This document shows, one piece after another, positions 8,850 to 20,084 of a stretch of DNA of 64,000 nt (positions are counted from its first letter, which is position 1; every line of letters starts with the position of its first letter). Under the pieces are notes generated by a model, which was not told the DNA's origin, did not search any database, and was given only the letters and a program-made list of their open reading frames with translations. The translations under genes were made by a program, and so were the position numbers. Source of the DNA: a bacterium (GTDB taxonomy: Bacteria > Fidelibacterota > Marinisomatia > Marinisomatales > UBA1611). The stretch is from contig SGYO01000007.1 of assembly GCA_004321745.1 (NCBI GenBank), positions 26,206-90,205 of the forward strand, written 5' to 3'.

Positions 8850-10160
8850 TTGGAAGGTGTTAGTCAAAGGCATTTAAGTTTATTTGCAGCCATGTCACTT
8901 GTTGTTTCAAGTATGATTGGGACAGGGGTTTTTACTAGCCTCGGATATCAATTAAATGATATTCAATCTGGATTTTCAATTTTAATGTTATGGCTTATTG
9001 GCGGAGTTATTTCTTTATTTGGTGCGTTGTGTTACAGTGAATTAGGGGCAGCATTACCTAAGTCAGGTGGCGAGTATTATTTGCTCTCTAGAATTTTGCA
9101 CCCCTCAATTGGTTTATCTGCGGGCATAGTATCCGCAACAGTTGGTTTTTCTGCACCTGCGGTTATAGCAGCAATTGCATTGGCAAATTATTTGAAACCA
9201 GTTTTCCCGGTCATTAATGAAAAATTTTTTGCAATCATTGTCATATTGGCTATAAACGCCATTCATGCATTTAGTCTTAGATTCGGAAAATTTTTTCAGA
9301 CTTGGTCAACATCATTTAAACTTTTAATAATGTTCTTATTTATTTTTGCTGGTATTTTTTCTTTGGATAAGCAGGATATTTCATTTCTTCCAAATTTATC
9401 CGATTTGGATATATTGTTCAGCCCAGAGTTTGCTGTTAATCTTGTATGGGTTTCATATGCGTATGCAGGATGGAATTCTAGTATATATGTTGTGGGTGAA
9501 ATTCAGAAACCAGGCAAAAATATTTTTAGATCAATTTTGATTGGCACAACTGTGGTCACATTTTTATATATACTTTTAAATTATGTATTTCTCATTGTGT
9601 CTCCAATCAGTGATTTGAGAGGTGAAATTGAGGTAGGTTACATTTCAGGATTAAGTTTATTTGGAGTTAAATATGCAGGCTACATATCACTATTGATTGG
9701 GTTATTATTACTCTCAACTGTTAGCAGTTACATCTATGTAGGTCCTAGAATTATTCAAGCAATCGGTAAAGATTATGATCAGTTATCATTTTTATCAAAA
9801 ATAAATGAAAATGGTATTCCATTTAATGCTTTTACAGCCCAGCTTGTCATAAGTTTAGTTTTTATATTAACCTCAACATTTAAACAGGTAGTTCTATACA
9901 CGGGAATTATACTAATTATTACGACGACTACTACTGTTTGCTCACTTTTATATTTGCGAATTATAGAACCAGACCTTAAAAGACCATACAGGACATGGGG
10001 GTATCCATATACTCCCATTACATTTGTTATGCTAAATTTATGGGTGCTTTTTTATACATTCACCATACAACCAGTAGAATCAATTGTTGGAGTATGTATG
10101 ATGATATTTAGTTTGGGATTATTTTACATATTAAAGGAAGAAAGTAAATATGAATCTTAA
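8850..10160 (+). CDS. APC-superfamily amino acid permease
   Basis: 436 aa with about 12 transmembrane helices. The opening H-L-S-L-F-A-A-M-S-L-V-V-S-S-M-I-G-T-G-V-F contains the G-[ST]-G-I/V-F substrate-loop motif of helix 1, and A-L-C-Y-S-E-L-G-A-A-L-P-K-S-G-G-E-Y-Y is the helix 2-3 signature of LAT/APC permeases. The start is set to TTG 8850, 7 nt after the DUF423 stop; ATG 8892 would cut into helix 1. The gene overlaps dut by 11 nt. Substrate not predictable. Confidence 0.88.
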   Translation: MEGVSQRHLSLFAAMSLVVSSMIGTGVFTSLGYQLNDIQSGFSILMLWLIGGVISLFGALCYSELGAALPKSGGEYYLLSRILHPSIGLSAGIVSATVGFSAPAVIAAIALANYLKPVFPVINEKFFAIIVILAINAIHAFSLRFGKFFQTWSTSFKLLIMFLFIFAGIFSLDKQDISFLPNLSDLDILFSPEFAVNLVWVSYAYAGWNSSIYVVGEIQKPGKNIFRSILIGTTVVTFLYILLNYVFLIVSPISDLRGEIEVGYISGLSLFGVKYAGYISLLIGLLLLSTVSSYIYVGPRIIQAIGKDYDQLSFLSKINENGIPFNAFTAQLVISLVFILTSTFKQVVLYTGIILIITTTTTVCSLLYLRIIEPDLKRPYRTWGYPYTPITFVMLNLWVLFYTFTIQPVESIVGVCMMIFSLGLFYILKEESKYES

Positions 10161-10587
10161 GATAAAGCCAGTTAACGAAGTTGTAAGAAAAATGTATGAA
10201 AATCACAGTCATTTTCATCAGGGAGATTCTGGGTTAGATCTTTATATTATTGAGAACCAAATTATAAATCCTAAAGAAACAGTTCGAATTAAACTTGGGA
10301 TATCTTGTGAAAATCTTGATGGGGTTTCATATTTTTTAATGCCCCGCTCAAGCATTTCAAATACACCACTACGTTTAGCTAATGCTGTTGGATTGATAGA
10401 CGCTGGTTATAGAGGTGAAATAATAGCTGCGGTTGACAATATTAAAGATATACCTTACAAAGTTGAGATTGGGCAGAGGCTATTTCAAATTGTTGCTATG
10501 GATGGTTCATCTATTCGATTTGACATTAGCGATAGTTTGTCAGATTCTTCTAGAGGTACAGCCGGATTTGGTAGCACAGGAAAATAA
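10150..10587 (+). CDS. dut: Deoxyuridine 5'-triphosphate nucleotidohydrolase (dUTPase)
   Basis: 145 aa homotrimeric dUTPase. All five motifs are visible: D-S-G-L-D-L-Y (1), P-R-S-S-I (2), G-L-I-D-A-G-Y-R-G-E (3, with the catalytic Asp), R-L-F-Q-I-V (4) and S-R-G-T-A-G-F-G-S-T-G (5, the C-terminal lid). It hydrolyses dUTP to dUMP, preventing uracil incorporation. It starts inside the 3' end of the permease gene. Confidence 0.95.
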   Translation: MNLKIKPVNEVVRKMYENHSHFHQGDSGLDLYIIENQIINPKETVRIKLGISCENLDGVSYFLMPRSSISNTPLRLANAVGLIDAGYRGEIIAAVDNIKDIPYKVEIGQRLFQIVAMDGSSIRFDISDSLSDSSRGTAGFGSTGK

Positions 10588-10607
10588 TTAATTTCTCTGA
10601 CAAAATG

Positions 10608-10636
10608 ACATCATATTTGTTTCATTCATATGATGT
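10608..10636. repeat. Inverted repeat upstream of groES (9-bp arms, 11-nt spacer)
   Basis: ACATCATAT (10608-10616) and ATATGATGT (10628-10636) are perfect reverse complements. It lies 20 nt after dut and about 70 nt upstream of the predicted groES -35 box. The arm length recalls CIRCE, but the sequence is unrelated to the CIRCE consensus. No T-run follows, so it is a poor terminator. It could be an operator. Confidence 0.5.
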
Positions 10637-10704
10637 TATGCACGAAATTTAGATCTGGAATAATATTTGTGATACATAAATGGAATACATTTATTTAATG
10701 GTTG

Positions 10705-10733
10705 TTGAAAATTCTACTAATATTAGGTATTTT
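10705..10733 (+). promoter_or_regulatory. Predicted groESL promoter
   Basis: TTGAAA at 10705-10710 and TATTTT at 10728-10733 are separated by 17 nt, a sigma70-like arrangement, leaving a leader of about 50 nt before the groES ATG. A strong Shine-Dalgarno AAGGAG lies at 10778-10783, 8 nt from the start. Motif-based only. Confidence 0.45.
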
Positions 10734-10791
10734 TCCGCCCGTTATTTAAATGTTCAAAATTTATTTAAAACACAAATAAGGAGTTAAAAAA

Positions 10792-11082
10792 ATGGGTTTA
10801 AGTTTAAAACCATTATCTGACAGAGTTGTAATTGAAGCAGCTGCTGCAGAAGAAAAATCATCTGGTGGTATAATTTTACCAGACACTGCTCAAGAAAAAC
10901 CACAGCAAGGAACTGTTGTTGCAGTTGGACCAGGTAAAGTAAGTGATTCTGGGACATTAATTGAAATGTCAGTAAAAGAAGGTGATAAAATTTTGTATGG
11001 TAAGTATTCTGGCACCGAAGTTAATGTTGCTGGTACTGACTACATAATCATGCGCGAGAGTGATATTCTCGCAGTAATGTAA
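10792..11082 (+). CDS. groES: Co-chaperonin GroES (Hsp10)
   Basis: 96 aa, full length. It opens [11 protein letters not shown] and has the mobile-loop region [14 protein letters not shown], the G-P-G-K-V segment and the closing [12 protein letters not shown]. It forms the heptameric lid of GroEL. A strong AAGGAG Shine-Dalgarno sits 8 nt upstream, and groEL starts 11 nt after the stop. Confidence 0.98.
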   Translation: MGLSLKPLSDRVVIEAAAAEEKSSGGIILPDTAQEKPQQGTVVAVGPGKVSDSGTLIEMSVKEGDKILYGKYSGTEVNVAGTDYIIMRESDILAVM

Positions 11083-11090
11083 GGAGTTAA

Positions 11091-12737
<1,647 letters not shown>

Positions 12738-12767
12738 TCATCAACCCATAAGGTCTTAAATTATCGG

Positions 12768-12797
12768 AAAAGCCCCATTTTTAATGGGGCTTTTTTA
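12768..12797 (+). terminator. Rho-independent terminator of groESL
   Basis: A perfect 12-bp stem (AAAAGCCCCATT, 12768-12779, with AATGGGGCTTTT, 12783-12794), a TTT loop and a T-run. It lies 30 nt after the groEL stop and separates groESL from polA. Confidence 0.93.
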
Positions 12798-12852
12798 TTT
12801 ATAAAAACTTCATGTTCATAAAAGATGGCTTGAGTAATTTTTTGATTCGAAA

Positions 12853-15558
12853 ATGAAACAAAAATTGAAAAAACTTTTTATCATCGACGGTTATGCAATA
12901 TTGTATAGAGCCCATTATGCATTAATTCGTAATCCTCTTATTACTAGCTATGGTTTTCATACCAGCGCTTTATTTGGTTTTACAAATCAATTAATTAAGA
13001 TTATCAAAGATGAAAACCCTGACTACTTAGTTTGCGCTTTTGATTCGAAGGAAAAGACCTTCCGTCATAAAATCTATTCTGATTACAAAGCTAATCGACC
13101 CAAGATGCCTGAGGAATTACAAAATCAAATTCCTCATTTGTGGGAATTACTAGATGGAATGAATATCCCAGTTCTAAGAAAGCCAGGTTATGAAGCGGAT
13201 GATATTATTGGTACTGTAACTGAATCTGTTTTAGATAAAAAAATTGAATCATTCATAGTTAGTGGAGATAAAGATTTCATGCAGCTTATCAACGATAAAG
13301 TTTTTCTTTACACCCCAGGTAAAAGAAATTCTGCTCCTGATATCTATGATAAGGATGGCGTTATTAAAAAATGGGGATTACCTCCGGAGAAAATTATTGA
13401 TTTATTAGCCCTAATGGGTGATTCTTCTGATAATGTTCCAGGTGTAGCAGGCGTTGGCGTTAAAACAGCTGTTAAATTGTTGAAAGAATATGATAATATT
13501 GAATCTGTTTTAAATAACGCTTCAAAAATATCAAATAAGCGAGTGCATAACGGTTTAATTAATGGCAGAGATAAAGCTTTTTTAAGTAAAGAATTAGTCA
13601 CAATTATCAAGGACGTTGATGTAGATACTAATGTTGAAAATTTTTTATTGAAATCTTTTGATCAAGAGGCATTAGGAAAAAAATTTGAAGAATTAGAATT
13701 TTATGCCTTATTAAAATATCTTGCTATTGATGCACCTGAGAAGATTACTAAAAGAGAAGAGAAAAATTACCAGACTATATTAGATCTTAAAGTCTTGAAA
13801 GAGATGGTTGATGAACTAAAGAATGCCAAATATGTGTCTATTGATCTAGAGACGACTTCTGTAAACCCAATGCTTGCAGAAATAGTTGGTATCAGTGTAT
13901 CGTATAACAAAAACTGTGCTTTTTATATACCCATAATTTATCCTGAAAAAAAGAAAAATAATTTTGGCGATAATGACCTCGAAGTTGCTTTAAGTGTAAT
14001 GAAAGAATTTCTTGAAAATAAAGATATCAGGAAGGTCGGACAAAATATAAAATATGATGCCTTGATTCTAAACAGGCATGGTGTAAAAGTATCTAATATA
14101 TTTTTAGACACCATGATAGCAGCACATATCTTAAATCCTGCTGCTAGATCCTATAAATTAGATGTTCTGAGCATTGAATTTTTAAATTACAATATGGTTC
14201 CTATTGAAGAGCTCATTGGTAAAGGGAAAGATCAAATAACGATGGATCTTGTGCCGTTAGATAAAATATCATATTATGCAGCTGAAGATGCAGATATTGT
14301 CTTTCAACTAGTTGAAATTTTTGCACCCAAGCTTGAAGAAAATGGGCAATTAAATTTTTTCGCTGATATTGAAATGCCATTAATAGATGTTTTAATGAAA
14401 ATGGAAATCGAAGGTGTTTATGTAGATGAAGATTTACTAAATGAAATGTCTTTAAATGTTGGTGACAGATTAGATTTACTTGTAAAGGAAATTTATAATA
14501 TCGCTGAAGAAGAGTTTAATATTAATTCAACACAACAGCTTGCCAAAATATTATTTGACGATTTAAAACTTACTCAAATAAAGAAAAGGTCTACTGCTGA
14601 AAATGTGTTAAAAGAACTTGTGAATGAGCATGAGCTTCCTGAACTGATACTGTCTTATCGCAAGCTAAATAAATTAAAAAATACTTACATCGATGCTTTA
14701 CCTGCATCGATAAATAAAAATACAAAAAGGATTCATTCCACATTTAATCAAACGATAGCAGCAACTGGCAGGTTATCAAGTACAGGGCCAAATTTTCAGA
14801 ACATACCCATACGCACTGTCGATGGAAGAGAGATCAGAAAATCATTTATAGCTCAACAAAAAAATTGGGGAATTTTTTCTGCAGATTATTCACAAATTGA
14901 ATTAAGGATAATGGCCCATTTATCAAGAGATAAAGAATTATGTAAAGCTTTTAAAGATAATCTTGATATTCATGATCGCACTGCTAGTTTAATATATAAT
15001 GTTCCACTAGATGATGTTCAGTCTGAGATGAGAAGAACAGCAAAAGTTATTAATTTTGGTATTATGTATGGAGCTGGGCCATTTAGAATAAGTCAAGAGC
15101 TTGGAATATCTAGAAGCGCGGCTCAAGAAATTATTAAGCAGTATTTCATTCAATATTCTGGTATACAAAATTACATTGATGATACACTTTCAAAGGCAAG
15201 GTCTGATAATTATGTTGAAACTATTTTAGGCAGAAGAAGATATGTATGGGATGTAAACAGTGAGAATGCACTCAAAAAACAAGCTGCAGAGAGAGTAGCG
15301 ATTAATATGCCAATCCAAGGATCAGCAGCTGAATTGATTAAAATTGCAATGATTGACATTCAAAAAAATATAGAAAATGATAAATTAAACTCTAAAATGA
15401 TATTACAGATTCATGATGAACTATTATTTGAATACCCTTTCGATGAGGAAGAACATCTAATATCAATGGTAAAAAAATCTATGGAGAATGCGATGAGTCT
15501 TAAAGTCCCAATAATTGTAGATTATGGTTTTGGAAAAGATTGGTTTGAAGCACATTAA
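12853..15558 (+). CDS. polA: DNA polymerase I
   Basis: 901 aa with all three domains. The 5'-3' exonuclease (1-290) opens F-I-I-D-G-Y-A-I-L-Y-R-A. The 3'-5' exonuclease (about 310-490) appears active: D-L-E (about 331), N-I-K-Y-D (about 398-402) and Y-A-A-E-D (about 475-479). The polymerase domain has motif A D-Y-S-Q-I-E (about 678), the O-helix R-R-T-A-K-V-I-N-F-G-I-M-Y-G (about 727-740, Phe at the ddNTP-discriminating position) and motif C H-D-E (about 854). Acts in Okazaki fragment maturation and excision repair. Confidence 0.98.
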   Translation: MKQKLKKLFIIDGYAILYRAHYALIRNPLITSYGFHTSALFGFTNQLIKIIKDENPDYLVCAFDSKEKTFRHKIYSDYKANRPKMPEELQNQIPHLWELLDGMNIPVLRKPGYEADDIIGTVTESVLDKKIESFIVSGDKDFMQLINDKVFLYTPGKRNSAPDIYDKDGVIKKWGLPPEKIIDLLALMGDSSDNVPGVAGVGVKTAVKLLKEYDNIESVLNNASKISNKRVHNGLINGRDKAFLSKELVTIIKDVDVDTNVENFLLKSFDQEALGKKFEELEFYALLKYLAIDAPEKITKREEKNYQTILDLKVLKEMVDELKNAKYVSIDLETTSVNPMLAEIVGISVSYNKNCAFYIPIIYPEKKKNNFGDNDLEVALSVMKEFLENKDIRKVGQNIKYDALILNRHGVKVSNIFLDTMIAAHILNPAARSYKLDVLSIEFLNYNMVPIEELIGKGKDQITMDLVPLDKISYYAAEDADIVFQLVEIFAPKLEENGQLNFFADIEMPLIDVLMKMEIEGVYVDEDLLNEMSLNVGDRLDLLVKEIYNIAEEEFNINSTQQLAKILFDDLKLTQIKKRSTAENVLKELVNEHELPELILSYRKLNKLKNTYIDALPASINKNTKRIHSTFNQTIAATGRLSSTGPNFQNIPIRTVDGREIRKSFIAQQKNWGIFSADYSQIELRIMAHLSRDKELCKAFKDNLDIHDRTASLIYNVPLDDVQSEMRRTAKVINFGIMYGAGPFRISQELGISRSAAQEIIKQYFIQYSGIQNYIDDTLSKARSDNYVETILGRRRYVWDVNSENALKKQAAERVAINMPIQGSAAELIKIAMIDIQKNIENDKLNSKMILQIHDELLFEYPFDEEEHLISMVKKSMENAMSLKVPIIVDYGFGKDWFEAH

Positions 15559-15567
15559 GTATATGTA

Positions 15568-16494
15568 ATGGAAGCAAGTATTACTTTAAAAAAAGTCGGC
15601 AAAAAAATTGATGATAAAACAATTGTGGCTGGATTAACCTTTGGAATAGAGAGAGGTTCTTTAGTTGCAATTATAGGCGCTAATGACACTGGAAAATCTA
15701 CACTTTTGAGATTACTTTCCGGAACTGAAAAGCCAGATTATGGTAGTATATTCATTCATGGCCTGGATATGCAAAAGCGTAAAAGAAAAACCCGACGCCT
15801 AGTTGGTTTTTTACCAAATGAGACTGACTTAGATCCTTGGCTAACTATAGAACAAAACATTAGATTTTCTGCACTATTATATAACGTGAGTGATCATGAT
15901 TATCGTTCACGATTACAATCTTTTTCTAAAATATTAGGAATTGAAGATTTCTTTCATGAAATATCCTCAAATGTCTCATATGGAATTCAGAAAAGAGCAA
16001 TGCTTGTTAGAGCACTAATTCATGATCCAGAGATTTTAGTTTTAGATGAGCCTACTGGTTTTATGGATGCTCCATCATCTAGACTAACCTGGGATTTATT
16101 AAAAAAAATTAAAGGTGAAAAATCGATTATTTATGTTAGTAATTCCTTAGCAGAAGTGGAACAAGCTCATGATAGAATACTTGTTTTTAAAGATGGTAGG
16201 ATAATAATGGATGGTAATTTAGATAAATTACTGGAGAGTACTCTAGATTATCATCAATTTCAGATAGAATTTGAAAATTTGAGTGATGAACTGTACAAAT
16301 CATTAAGTAACATAGCGACTGTAGTATCTCCAAGTAGAATTAATAATATTTTTCATTTTTATGGTCGTGAAAGGAATGTGTTTTTTGACATAGTCAGGGC
16401 AGCATCAGAAAATTATATGATTGATCTAAATGTAAAAAAACTTGGTCTTGGTGATTTAATGGATTCTGAATTTGCAGGTGGAGGTTTAGATTGA
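15568..16494 (+). CDS. ABC transporter ATP-binding protein
   Basis: 308 aa: one nucleotide-binding domain (about 1-215) plus a ~90-residue C-terminal extension like that of DrrA/CcmA exporters. Walker A is G-A-N-D-T-G-K-S-T, the signature region S-Y-G-I-Q-K-R matches the S-x-G-M-x-Q-R form of this class, and Walker B is I-L-V-L-D-E-P-T. The H-loop reads Y-V-S-N-S where S/T-T-H is usual, so the switch His appears to be absent. The 3' end overlaps the permease gene by 4 nt. Substrate unknown. Confidence 0.88.
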   Translation: MEASITLKKVGKKIDDKTIVAGLTFGIERGSLVAIIGANDTGKSTLLRLLSGTEKPDYGSIFIHGLDMQKRKRKTRRLVGFLPNETDLDPWLTIEQNIRFSALLYNVSDHDYRSRLQSFSKILGIEDFFHEISSNVSYGIQKRAMLVRALIHDPEILVLDEPTGFMDAPSSRLTWDLLKKIKGEKSIIYVSNSLAEVEQAHDRILVFKDGRIIMDGNLDKLLESTLDYHQFQIEFENLSDELYKSLSNIATVVSPSRINNIFHFYGRERNVFFDIVRAASENYMIDLNVKKLGLGDLMDSEFAGGGLD

Positions 16495-17240
16495 TCAGAG
16501 CATTGTTACTAAGAAGAGTTTGGCTGTTAGGAAATAATTTAACAACTAGTATTGTTATTCTATTCTTGTTTCCATTAAGTATTTTTATTTTTACAAATTT
16601 AGCGCTTAGGAAAGTACCTTCAATTGGATTATATGATATTGAGTTTGATGTATGGATCTATCCGAGTATGATATTTTTGGTAACTGGATTATGCATATTA
16701 CCATCAATTTTTCGAGATGTATTCGATTTAAGAGTTCATAAGAAAGTATTATCCTATTTATCCTTATCTCCATATTCGAAACGTTACATGATATTGAGTT
16801 TCTCTATCGTCTCAGTTGTTGAAAGTTTAATTTTTGGTTTAGTGTCAATTATTTTATTTTCTACATTAATTCCTTATCCTTTTGGATTTATCAAAACTAT
16901 TGGGTTTATATTTTATTTTAGTATTTATATATTTCTTTTATCCAATGTATTCATAACAATTGCAATTTTATCAGATAAATTATCTACAATACTTATTTCA
17001 GTGTTTGCATTCATATTCTTTTTACTTTTTGGGAGTGGTTTAATTATCAGCCCTAGTTTTTATCCATCTTCGTTGGAAAGCTTACTATCTGTACTCCCTT
17101 TAGCTATGGTAATTAAATCAATGCAGTCTTATTTGTTTAGCGGGTTTATTGATTGGGTTTTTACGGTCATTCCTCTTCTAACGGGTTTATTATTATTAAG
17201 CCTAAATTCAATTTTAATTAGAAATAAACTAAGACAATAA
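16491..17240 (+). CDS. ABC-2 type transporter permease
   Basis: 249 aa, six predicted transmembrane helices in the ABC-2 layout. The segment G-L-I-I-S-P-S-F-Y-P-S-S-L-E near helix 5, followed by V-L-P-L-A-M-V-I-K-S-M, is the usual landmark of this family. It overlaps the ATPase gene by 4 nt and starts TTG (16491), so the two form one exporter. CcmB is an alternative, but no other cytochrome c maturation gene is present. Confidence 0.82.
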   Translation: MIRALLLRRVWLLGNNLTTSIVILFLFPLSIFIFTNLALRKVPSIGLYDIEFDVWIYPSMIFLVTGLCILPSIFRDVFDLRVHKKVLSYLSLSPYSKRYMILSFSIVSVVESLIFGLVSIILFSTLIPYPFGFIKTIGFIFYFSIYIFLLSNVFITIAILSDKLSTILISVFAFIFFLLFGSGLIISPSFYPSSLESLLSVLPLAMVIKSMQSYLFSGFIDWVFTVIPLLTGLLLLSLNSILIRNKLRQ

Positions 17241-17285
17241 GTCTGTTGTAATTTAAAAATCATTTAATATAGATTATTTCTCTCC

Positions 17286-18407
17286 ATGAAGAATGACAAG
17301 ATCATAGGGCCTAGAGCATATATTAATCTTGATAGGTGTAGGTCGAATCTCATAGCTATAAAAAAAACGGTTGGAGATAAAAAACTTCTATGCGTAGTTA
17401 AAGCAAATGGTTATGGGCATGGCTCAGTCAAAATAGCAAAATCCATCGCAAATATAAAAAATGTACAATTTGCTGTTTTTTCATTCGATGAAGCACTAGA
17501 ACTACGTAAAGCAAAAATAAAAAATGAAATATTAGTATTTTCTAAATTGCAGAAAAATAACATTGAGTTAGCCTATAAAGAAAATATCATTCTTAACCTT
17601 TCTTCTTTTGATGATATAGAGCACATTGAATCATTTTACTTAAAGAATAAAGTATCACCAAAATATCATCTAAAATTTGACACAGGAATGACGCGTCTTG
17701 GATTTGACCTTAATGATGCAGAAGCCATTTATGAGAGTTTAAGTAAACCTTTACATCCTTATGTTGAGGGTGTATACACACATTTTGCTACAGCAGATGA
17801 AGGTGATTTATCTTATGCAAAAAAACAGTTAAGTGATTTTAAAATGGTGGTTAGAAAAGTTGAAAGGTTTGGTTTAAAATTTAAATTTATTCATTGTTCC
17901 AATAGTGGTGCTGTATTGAACTTAGAGAAATCGTATTTTAACATGGTAAGAGTTGGAATGCTTTTATATGGTGCATTGCCCTCCAATGAAGTAATTGATA
18001 ATATTGGCATTAAGCCAGTTATGAGCTTTTGTGGTAGTATTGTAAATGTTAGAAAAGTCAAAAAAAATACGCCAGTCAGTTATGGAGGTGTCTATAAGAC
18101 AGCGTCAGATACAAATATTGCAGTAATACAGACAGGTTTCGCTGACGGGTTTCCTAGGCCATGGTTTGAGCAGGGTTATGTGATTTATAATGGGCAAAAA
18201 TTTAAGATCGCTGGACGAGTTTGCATGGATCAGTTGATGGTTGACTTTGGTAATGTAGTTCCAGGGCTAGGCGATGATGTTTTGTTTTTTGGCGAAAATC
18301 AGATTGGAAAATTACCTGTTGAGAACATTGCTGATCAGATAAATAGTACACCTTATGTTTTGTTCACAGCTGTAGGCGGCAGAACAAAATTAATTTATAT
18401 AAATTAA
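17286..18407 (+). CDS. alr: Alanine racemase
   Basis: 373 aa PLP enzyme making D-alanine for peptidoglycan. The PLP-lysine motif V-V-K-A-N-G-Y-G-H-G has Lys at residue 39. The second catalytic residue is the Tyr of P-V-S-Y-G-G (about 267), and G-R-V-C-M-D-Q-L-M-V-D is the C-terminal domain signature. It stands 45 nt after the permease gene and 9 nt before the rhodanese gene. Confidence 0.96.
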   Translation: MKNDKIIGPRAYINLDRCRSNLIAIKKTVGDKKLLCVVKANGYGHGSVKIAKSIANIKNVQFAVFSFDEALELRKAKIKNEILVFSKLQKNNIELAYKENIILNLSSFDDIEHIESFYLKNKVSPKYHLKFDTGMTRLGFDLNDAEAIYESLSKPLHPYVEGVYTHFATADEGDLSYAKKQLSDFKMVVRKVERFGLKFKFIHCSNSGAVLNLEKSYFNMVRVGMLLYGALPSNEVIDNIGIKPVMSFCGSIVNVRKVKKNTPVSYGGVYKTASDTNIAVIQTGFADGFPRPWFEQGYVIYNGQKFKIAGRVCMDQLMVDFGNVVPGLGDDVLFFGENQIGKLPVENIADQINSTPYVLFTAVGGRTKLIYIN

Positions 18408-18416
18408 TAATTTATT

Positions 18417-19430
18417 TTGAAGAAATTGTACAATCAAAAAAGCAAAGATTTATTAGTAAAAAAACTTGAATCTGAAGACTTCAATCGAACAACCTGTTCA
18501 TTTTATAAATACGTAAACATTGTTGATCCCTTAACATTTAGAGATAAAGTTTATGAAGAATTTGATAGTCTTGAAATTTTAGGGAGGATATATATTGCCA
18601 AAGAGGGGGTAAATGCTCAAATTAGTGTGCCAGAAAAAAATTGGGGTATATTTTTGAAATTGATAAGCAATATAAAATTGTTTAATGATGTCGATATAAA
18701 AACTGCCATTAATGATGGAATTTCTTTTTATAAGCTAGTTGTGAAAGTAAAAAAAGAAATAGTTGCTTACAACATTCCAAAAAGTAAGTTTAATATGGAT
18801 ATTGTTGGTGAACATTTAAATACAAAGCAATTTAATGAAGCTATTGAGAATTCGAATACTACAGTTATAGATATGCGTAATATTTATGAGAGCGAAGTTG
18901 GGCAGTTTATTTCAGCAGAAATACCACTAGTTGAAAAATCTAAAGATTTACTTCCTGAAGTAAGGAGAATGTTGAAAGGTAGAGAGCATCATCAAGTATT
19001 ACTCTATTGTACTGGGGGCATTCGCTGTGAGAAGGCTAGTTCATTTTTAATTAATGAAGGTATAAAAAATGTCAAGCAGTTACAAGGCGGTATAATTCAA
19101 TATGCTCATGATGTTAAGAAAGAGGGCTTAGAATCTAAATTTATAGGTAAAAATTTTGTATTTGATGCTAGGCTTGGTGAAAGGGTGACGGAAGATATTA
19201 TTTCAACATGTCATTTGTGTGGAGAGACATCTGATTGTCATAAAGATTGTAAAAATGATGCTTGTCATATTCTTTTTATACAGTGTTCAATATGCGATGA
19301 GAAGTTAAATGGATGTTGCTCTATTGAATGTAAAAAAATAGCTTCTTTACCAATTGCTGAGCAGATAAAATATAGAAAGAATCAGAAATTTGTTGATAAA
19401 AGACGCTATTTTAAAAGTACTAAACTTTAA
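18417..19430 (+). CDS. trhO: Rhodanese-family tRNA U34 hydroxylase TrhO (YceA-like)
   Basis: 337 aa. An N-terminal domain (K-Y-V-N-I-V-D-P, R-I-Y-I-A-K-E-G-V-N-A-Q) precedes a rhodanese domain with active-site loop Y-C-T-G-G-I-R-C-E-K (Cys about 198). A Cys-rich tail (about 260-310, C-x2-C and C-C pairs) looks metal binding. TrhO makes 5-hydroxyuridine at the tRNA wobble position using prephenate. The start is TTG 18417, 9 nt after alr; it gives the expected N-terminus. Confidence 0.88.
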   Translation: MKKLYNQKSKDLLVKKLESEDFNRTTCSFYKYVNIVDPLTFRDKVYEEFDSLEILGRIYIAKEGVNAQISVPEKNWGIFLKLISNIKLFNDVDIKTAINDGISFYKLVVKVKKEIVAYNIPKSKFNMDIVGEHLNTKQFNEAIENSNTTVIDMRNIYESEVGQFISAEIPLVEKSKDLLPEVRRMLKGREHHQVLLYCTGGIRCEKASSFLINEGIKNVKQLQGGIIQYAHDVKKEGLESKFIGKNFVFDARLGERVTEDIISTCHLCGETSDCHKDCKNDACHILFIQCSICDEKLNGCCSIECKKIASLPIAEQIKYRKNQKFVDKRRYFKSTKL

Positions 19431-19441
19431 ATCATAAAAAA

Positions 19442-20080
19442 TTGAAATTGCCAATTCTATACTCATTTCGTCGCTGCCCATATGCTATGCGAGCTAGAAT
19501 GGCCTTATATTATTCTAAAATAGATTATGAACATCGTGAAATTTTACTTAGAAATAGGCCCGAAAAATTATATCAACTGTCACAAAAAGGAACTGTTCCA
19601 GTATTAGAGCTGCCAAATGGTGATGTAATTGATGAAAGTTTTAATATTATGAAATGGGCATTATCTATAAATGATCCAGAAATGTGGTTTGATAAACATA
19701 AGGAAGAGCAAGTTGATTTGATAAAGCTAAATGATGATAAATTTAAAAAATGGTTAGACAAGTATAAATACCATGTTCGTTTTCCAGAGTATCCATTAGA
19801 GTATTATAGAAGAGAGTGTGAGAAAATATTAGACATTTATGAAGTTAGACTCAAAGATAAATCCTTTCTTTTTGGCGCTACAATATCTCTAGCAGATGTT
19901 GCTATCATGCCTTTTGTTCGTCAATTTTCTAATGTGGACATTGGTTATTTTAATAACGGGTTCACTTTTCTTTCAAAATGGAAACAAAGCTTAATATCAT
20001 TAGAAATTTTTTCTAAGATGATGAATAAGTTTGAAGTTTGGGAGGAAAATAAGGATGGGGAGAGTATCTTATTTACTTAA
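19442..20080 (+). CDS. Glutathione S-transferase-like protein
   Basis: 212 aa. A thioredoxin-fold N-terminal domain with Y-S-F-R-R-C-P-Y-A-M-R (Cys 12) and the conserved G-T-V-P-V-L and E-S-F-N-I-M-K-W segments precedes an all-helical C-terminal domain containing S-L-A-D-V-A-I-M-P-F. The C-P-Y-A motif suggests an omega/GrxB-like dithiol or glutaredoxin-type member rather than a classical detoxifying GST. TTG start at 19442. It ends 4 nt before the convergent membrane-protein gene. Confidence 0.85.
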   Translation: MKLPILYSFRRCPYAMRARMALYYSKIDYEHREILLRNRPEKLYQLSQKGTVPVLELPNGDVIDESFNIMKWALSINDPEMWFDKHKEEQVDLIKLNDDKFKKWLDKYKYHVRFPEYPLEYYRRECEKILDIYEVRLKDKSFLFGATISLADVAIMPFVRQFSNVDIGYFNNGFTFLSKWKQSLISLEIFSKMMNKFEVWEENKDGESILFT

Positions 20081-20084
20081 CTTT

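Noticed and set aside
10588..10791. CIRCE element upstream of groES
   Set aside because: No TTAGCACTC/GAGTGCTAA arms are present; only an unrelated inverted repeat was found.
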